A DNA stretch of 12,341 nt from NCBI GenBank assembly GCA_018398765.1, contig JAHBMJ010003215.1, positions 1 through 12,341 of the forward strand, read 5' to 3'. Both the position numbers and the translations under genes were made by a program. Each line of letters opens with the position of its first letter. Within the stretch, counting starts at the first letter, position 1. This DNA comes from Chromera velia (taxonomy: Eukaryota > Sar > Chromeraceae). The notes below the pieces were generated by a model. That model ran no database searches. It had not been told where the DNA came from and saw nothing but the letters and a program-made list of their open reading frames with translations. This document shows positions 8,925 through 12,341 of the stretch, in pieces.

Positions 8925-9049
8925 ATCTGACGCACTCCGTGCGAATGGCCCGGAAAGCGAAATTTATTCTTGTTGCCCCTCCTTTAAATTTGGAAAGTGC
9001 CTCCTCAGCTGAATTATCTTTCCGGGGCCGAGCTTGGCGTGCGTCAGAT
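8925..9049. repeat. foldback module of the satellite unit (type copy)
   Basis: The first 125 bp of the unit are bounded by an 11-bp perfect inverted repeat, ATCTGACGCAC (8925-8935) and GTGCGTCAGAT (9039-9049). Inside, GGCCCGGAAAG (8947-8957) pairs with CTTTCCGGGGCC (9018-9029) with one bulged base, and a further AAATTTA/TAAATTT pair lies within. This resembles a MITE-like or foldback element, but no transposase or target duplication is visible. Confidence 0.6.
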
Positions 9050-9326
9050 CTTCCTGTAAACGTCGGACGCAGCCATCCGTATGGTCTGGGGGGGTACAAT
9101 TTTTAATTATCTGACGCACTCCGTGCGAATGGCCCGGAAAGCGAAATTTATTCTTGTTGCCCCTACTTTAAATTTGGAAAGTGCCTCCTCAGCTGAATTA
9201 TCTTTCCGGGGCCGAGCTTGGCGTACGTCAAATCTTCCTGTAAACGTTGGACGCAGCAGCTGCCATCCGCGTGGTCTGGGAGGTATATTTTTTGTTAAGT
9301 GCCCTCTCAGCTTCGCTTTCCGGGCC

Positions 9327-9412
9327 ACTTGTAAATGTCGGACGCATGCATCCGTGTAGTCTGGGGGGGTGCAATTTTTGTTAAGTGCCCTCTCAGCTTC
9401 ACTTTCCGGGTT
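9327..9412. repeat. partial satellite unit lacking the foldback module
   Basis: Here CCGGGCCA is followed directly by CTTGTAAATGTCGG, which normally lies after the 125-bp module. The remaining 86 bp match the unit spacer. The unit therefore lacks almost exactly the segment bounded by the inverted repeats. Confidence 0.75.
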
Positions 9413-10857
9413 ATCTGACGCACTCCGTGCGAATGGCCCAGAAAGCGAAATTTATTCTTGTTGCCCCTACTTTAAATTTGGAAAATACCTCCTCAGCTGA
9501 ATTATCTTTCCGGGGCCGAGCTTGGCGTGCATCAGATCTTCCTGTAAACGTCGGACGCAGCCATTGTTAAGTGCCCTCTCAGCTTCACTTTCCAGGCCAT
9601 CTGACACACTCCATGCGAATGGCCCGGAAAGCGAAATTTATTCTTGTTGCCCCTGCTTTAAATTTGGAAAGTGCCTCCTCAGCTGAATTATCTTTCCGGG
9701 GTCAAGCTTGGCGTGCGTCAGATCTTCCTGTAAACGTCGGACGCAGCCATCCGTGTAGTCTGGGGGGGTGCAATTTTTGTTAAGTGCCCTCTCAGCTTCG
9801 CTTTCCGGGCCATCTGACGCACTCCGTGCGAATGATCCGGAAAGCGAAATTTATTTTTGTTGCCCCTACTTTAAATTTGGAAAGTGCCTCCTCAGCTGAA
9901 TTATCTTTCCGGGGCTAAGCTTGACGTACGTCAGATCTTCCTGTAAACGTCGGACGCAGCCATCCATGTGGTCTGGGGGGTGTATTTTTGTTAAGTGCCC
10001 TCTCAGCTTTGCTTTCCGGGCCATCTAACGCACTCCGTATGAATAGTCTGGAAAGCGAAATTTATTCTTGTTGCCCCTGTTTTAAATTTGGAAAGTGCCT
10101 CCTCAGCTGAATTATCTTTCCGGGGCCGAGCTTGGCGTGCGTCAGATCTTCCTGTAAACGTCGGACGCAGCCATCCGTGTAGTCTGGGGGGGTGCAATTT
10201 TTATTAAGTGCCCTCTTAGCTTCACTTTCCAGGCCATCTGACACACTCCGTGCGAATGGCCCGGAAAGCGAAATTTATTCTTGTTGCCCCTGCTTTAAAT
10301 TTGGAAAGTGCCTCCTCAGCTGAATTATCTTTCCGGGGTCAAGCTTGGCGTGCGTCAGATCTTCTTGTAAACGTCGGACGCAGCCATCCATGTGGTCTGG
10401 GGGGTGTATTTTTGTTAAGTGCCCTCTCAGCTTTGCTTTCCGGGCCATCTAACGCACTCCATATGAATAGTCCGGAAAGCGAAATTTATTCTTGTTGCCC
10501 GTGTTTTAAATTTGGAAAGTGCCTCCTCAGCTGAATTATTTTTCCGGGGCCGAGCTTGGCGTGCGTCAGATCTTCTTGTAAACGTCGGACGCAGCCATCC
10601 ATGTAGTCTGGGGGGGTACAATTTTTGTTAAGTGCCCTCTCAGCTTCACTTTCCGGGCCATCTGACGCACTCCGTGCGAATAGCCCGGAAAGCGAAATTT
10701 ATTCTTGTTGCCCCTGCTTTAAATTTGGAAAGTGCCTCCTCAGCTGAATTGTCTTTCCGGGGTCGAGCTTGGCGTACGTCAGATCTTCCTGTAAACGTCA
10801 GACGCAGCCATCCGTGTAGTCTGGGGGGGTATAATTTTTGTTAAGTGCCCTCTCAGC

Positions 10858-10909
10858 TTCGCTTTCCGGGCCATCTGACGCACTCCATGCGAATGGCCCG
10901 GAAAGCGAA
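10858..10909. repeat. perfect 15-bp stem across a unit junction
   Basis: TTCGCTTTCCGGGCC (10858-10872) ends one unit and GGCCCGGAAAGCGAA (10895-10909) lies in the next. They are exact reverse complements with a 22-base spacer. The spacer itself can form a small CGCAC/GTGCG hairpin, with one mismatch in this copy. Other junctions have the same stem with one or a few mismatches. Confidence 0.8.
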
Positions 10910-11095
10910 ATTTATTCTTGTTGCCCCTGCTTTAAATTTGGAAAGTGTCTCCTCAGCTGAATTGTCTTTCCGGGGCCGAGCTTGGCGTACGCGAGATTTT
11001 CCTGTAAATGTCGGATGCAGCCATCCGTGTGGTCTGGAGGATGTATTTTTTGTTAAGTGCCCTCTCAGCTTCGCTTTCCGGGCCACAGTAACACT

Positions 11096-11380
11096 AGCCT
11101 GGCCTGTCAAAAAAGTGAGCCGGTGAAGATCACCAGGCCCGTGAAATATCCCTGGCCTGTCAAAAAAATTCTTGAGGGTTCATGGATGCATAGCATATAC
11201 AATAGCACAATACAATACAATAGCACGTCCCAGCATACCGGCCGTTAGTCCCGTTAAAATAGCGTGTACATTGTATTGTACATGGCCTGTCAAAATAGCC
11301 TGGCGTAGGCTGGTTAGTGAGCTTGGCTGGCTGGCTCGCCAAAAATCCCTGGCCTGTCAAACATTTATGGCCCATCAAAT
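11096..11380. repeat. short degenerate repeat family TGGCCTGTCAAA
   Basis: TGGCCTGTCAAA occurs at about 11099, 11153, 11283 and 11350, usually preceded by CC or GCC and followed by more A. Degenerate forms are at about 11134 (GGCCCGTGAAA) and 11368 (TGGCCCATCAAA). Spacing is irregular (about 35, 20, 130, 67 and 18 bp). The family starts within 15 bp of the satellite's end. Confidence 0.65.
11211..11280. repeat. 11-bp inverted repeat
   Basis: TACAATACAAT (11211-11221) and ATTGTATTGTA (11270-11280) are exact reverse complements 48 bp apart, within the short-repeat zone. Confidence 0.6.
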
Positions 11381-11590
11381 GTTCCCAGCCGGATAATTTT
11401 AAGAGTCCACCGTCGGTCCCTTAGCAAACAGTACGTGCATAGCAGGACTGTCTCGGCTGTTGGAAGAGAACTTATCATACTAGAACATTCCTATTGTTCT
11501 TCTTCTGGGGCGCAAGTTTGCCGGAACCTCGGAGCTTTATTTACTGTGTCCGTCTTTCCATTGACTGTGAGTGACTTGTAGGTTTGGGCG
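11381..11590 (+). promoter_or_regulatory. presumed 5' flank of the right-hand reading frame
   Basis: This is a gene-free segment between the repeat zone and the ATG at 11591. GCTTTATTTACTG (about 11533-11545) is the only A/T-rich core-promoter-like word seen near the start. The call is positional. Confidence 0.25.
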
Positions 11591-12341
11591 ATGAGTCGAA
11601 CATTGGCAGACAGGCTCGGGAGGCCGAGGCATCTTGACTTCTCTGTGGTTGGGGGGAGCGAGCCGCAGAACGGGGGAGGGCCGGCACTGCAGAACGAGTA
11701 TGTGGTGCGTCCCTACGTAGAGGGGGAAAGGCTGGGGCCGAATGAGCAGAAGATGGAGGTGCAGAATGGACTGGGGGTGGAGCCCTACTACAAGATGGTA
11801 CTCACGCGGGTGAAGCCCAAGGCAGCAGCAATGTTGAAGAGATCGAAGGAGGACCCGCAGAAGGAGGGGGTGTACATCGACGCAATTGAACGGAATAAGT
11901 ACCTCCGCCTGTTCATGACGTCGGATAGAAGGAAGGAGGGGGGGATGAACGAGATGGGGAGGCCAGGAATGATCGAGCTCAAGGAGGGGTGTGATGCGAT
12001 TGTCCAAGACCTTCTGCTGCCGTATGTTGACATCCCGATGGAAGGGGTCTTCAGCTCCCTGTCGAGGGAGGCACAGATGGCAGGGGTGGGGGGACTGAAG
12101 TATCCAGAATACAATAGGAAGGTGTCTCTAAAGGTGAGGCACATCGCACAGGACTACCTTACCGGTGTCCGAGCAACGGACCAGACGTTCGTGGCTGCTG
12201 GGGGGGATCACGCGTGTGCAGCCGAGGTGTGTGTACTCCTGACGGAGTTAGCGTGGGAGGTGGGTGTCAAAGAAGTGAGGAACATACTCACTGGTGCTCT
12301 GGCTGGAAGGGGGAGGGGAGAGGGGGGAGAAAGGGGGCGTG
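11591..12341 (+). CDS. unidentified protein, 5' part (runs off the window)
   Basis: ATG 11591 opens a frame that stays open for 250 codons to the window edge. An in-frame TAG at 11579-11581 makes this the first Met. The text begins MSRTLADRLGRPRHLDF and includes EGVYIDAIERNKYLRLFMTS (residues about 95-114), AIVQDLLLPYVDIPMEGVFS and a more hydrophobic stretch ACAAEVCVLLTELAWEVGV near residue 220. The last residues turn Gly/Arg-rich (AGRGRGEGGERGR). No transmembrane segment, signal peptide or known motif is evident. Codons are G/C-rich with many GGG. Strong donor-like sites (AAG|GTGAGG at about 12132; GAG|GTGGGT at about 12258) mean an exon could end before the edge. I do not recognise a family, so the function is unknown. 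It is divergent to the CABLES-like gene. Confidence 0.6.
   Translation, partial: MSRTLADRLGRPRHLDFSVVGGSEPQNGGGPALQNEYVVRPYVEGERLGPNEQKMEVQNGLGVEPYYKMVLTRVKPKAAAMLKRSKEDPQKEGVYIDAIERNKYLRLFMTSDRRKEGGMNEMGRPGMIELKEGCDAIVQDLLLPYVDIPMEGVFSSLSREAQMAGVGGLKYPEYNRKVSLKVRHIAQDYLTGVRATDQTFVAAGGDHACAAEVCVLLTELAWEVGVKEVRNILTGALAGRGRGEGGERGR

Larger units (their letters stand above)
8925..11085. repeat. tandem satellite array, ~213-bp unit
   Basis: Ten unit copies start at 8925, 9109, 9413, 9599, 9812, 10023, 10236, 10447, 10660 and 10873, with an extra partial unit at 9327-9412. Full units are 211-213 bp. Copies 1 and 3 have deletions of 29 and 27 bp in their 3' parts. Each unit opens with ATCTGACGCAC and closes with CTTTCCGGGCC. 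The array begins and ends at this boundary. Reading frames of 60-94 codons on both strands are products of the repeat: the unit is a multiple of three bases but carries a stop in each unit. No protein gene is supported. Confidence 0.95.

Noticed and set aside
8925-11085. CRISPR array
   Set aside because: Repeats are head-to-tail units of about 213 bp without unique spacers, in a eukaryotic context.
8893-11126. Many 60-94 codon frames on both strands in the satellite, some with similar protein text
   Set aside because: They repeat because the unit does, and 213 is a multiple of three. Each unit carries a stop, several begin at GTG, and copies differ by indels.
11537-12144. Minus-strand frames of 156 and 118 codons
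   Set aside because: They are antisense to the longer plus-strand frame, which has the better start context and codon texture.
1-12341. tRNA or rRNA genes, or a spliced-leader sequence
   Set aside because: No B-box-like GGTTCGAATCC with a fitting cloverleaf, no rRNA core motifs, and no dinoflagellate spliced-leader match were seen by eye.

Overview
The window looks like nuclear DNA of a eukaryotic microbe, probably a microalga or other protist. The reasons are a spliced gene with three recognisable introns, long microsatellites, large non-coding spacers, low-complexity G/R/S/Q-rich protein and a complex tandem satellite. Nothing bacterial (operons, Shine-Dalgarno sites, IS elements, CRISPR) was seen. 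The lineage cannot be fixed from sequence alone. A chromerid or related alga is only a guess.

Layout. Positions 2-55 are the 3' end of an unidentified plus-strand gene. From 56 to 4394 I see no convincing gene. This spacer holds an AT-rich segment (about 740-1760) with two A-tract/T-tract hairpins and phased A-tracts, then a strongly G-poor, pyrimidine-rich stretch (about 2200-3900), and a 21-bp word present twice about 2.25 kb apart. From 8563 down to 4395 on the minus strand lies the best-supported gene, a four-exon CABLES-like (Cdk5/Abl enzyme substrate) protein of about 927 residues. It has a low-complexity N-terminus, the CABLES flank, a cyclin box split over exons 1-4, and an A/P/S/G-rich tail. 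Intron 2 appears to use a GC-AG boundary. Introns 1 and 3 carry complementary (CA)n and (TG)n tracts around exons 2-3.

From 8925 to 11085 is a tandem array of ten full-length or slightly deleted units plus one partial unit, with a typical period of 211-213 bp. Each unit can be read as a 125-bp foldback module with 11-bp terminal inverted repeats plus an 88-bp spacer, and one unit lacks the module. A second short repeat family (TGGCCTGTCAAA) follows at 11096-11380. From 11591 to the right edge a plus-strand reading frame of at least 250 codons remains open; its product is not recognised.

The CABLES-like gene and the right-hand reading frame are divergent. The satellite therefore fills most of their shared 3-kb upstream region. 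There is no evidence that the genes form one pathway. The most unusual parts are the composite satellite with its module-less unit and the intron architecture of the cyclin-box exons.
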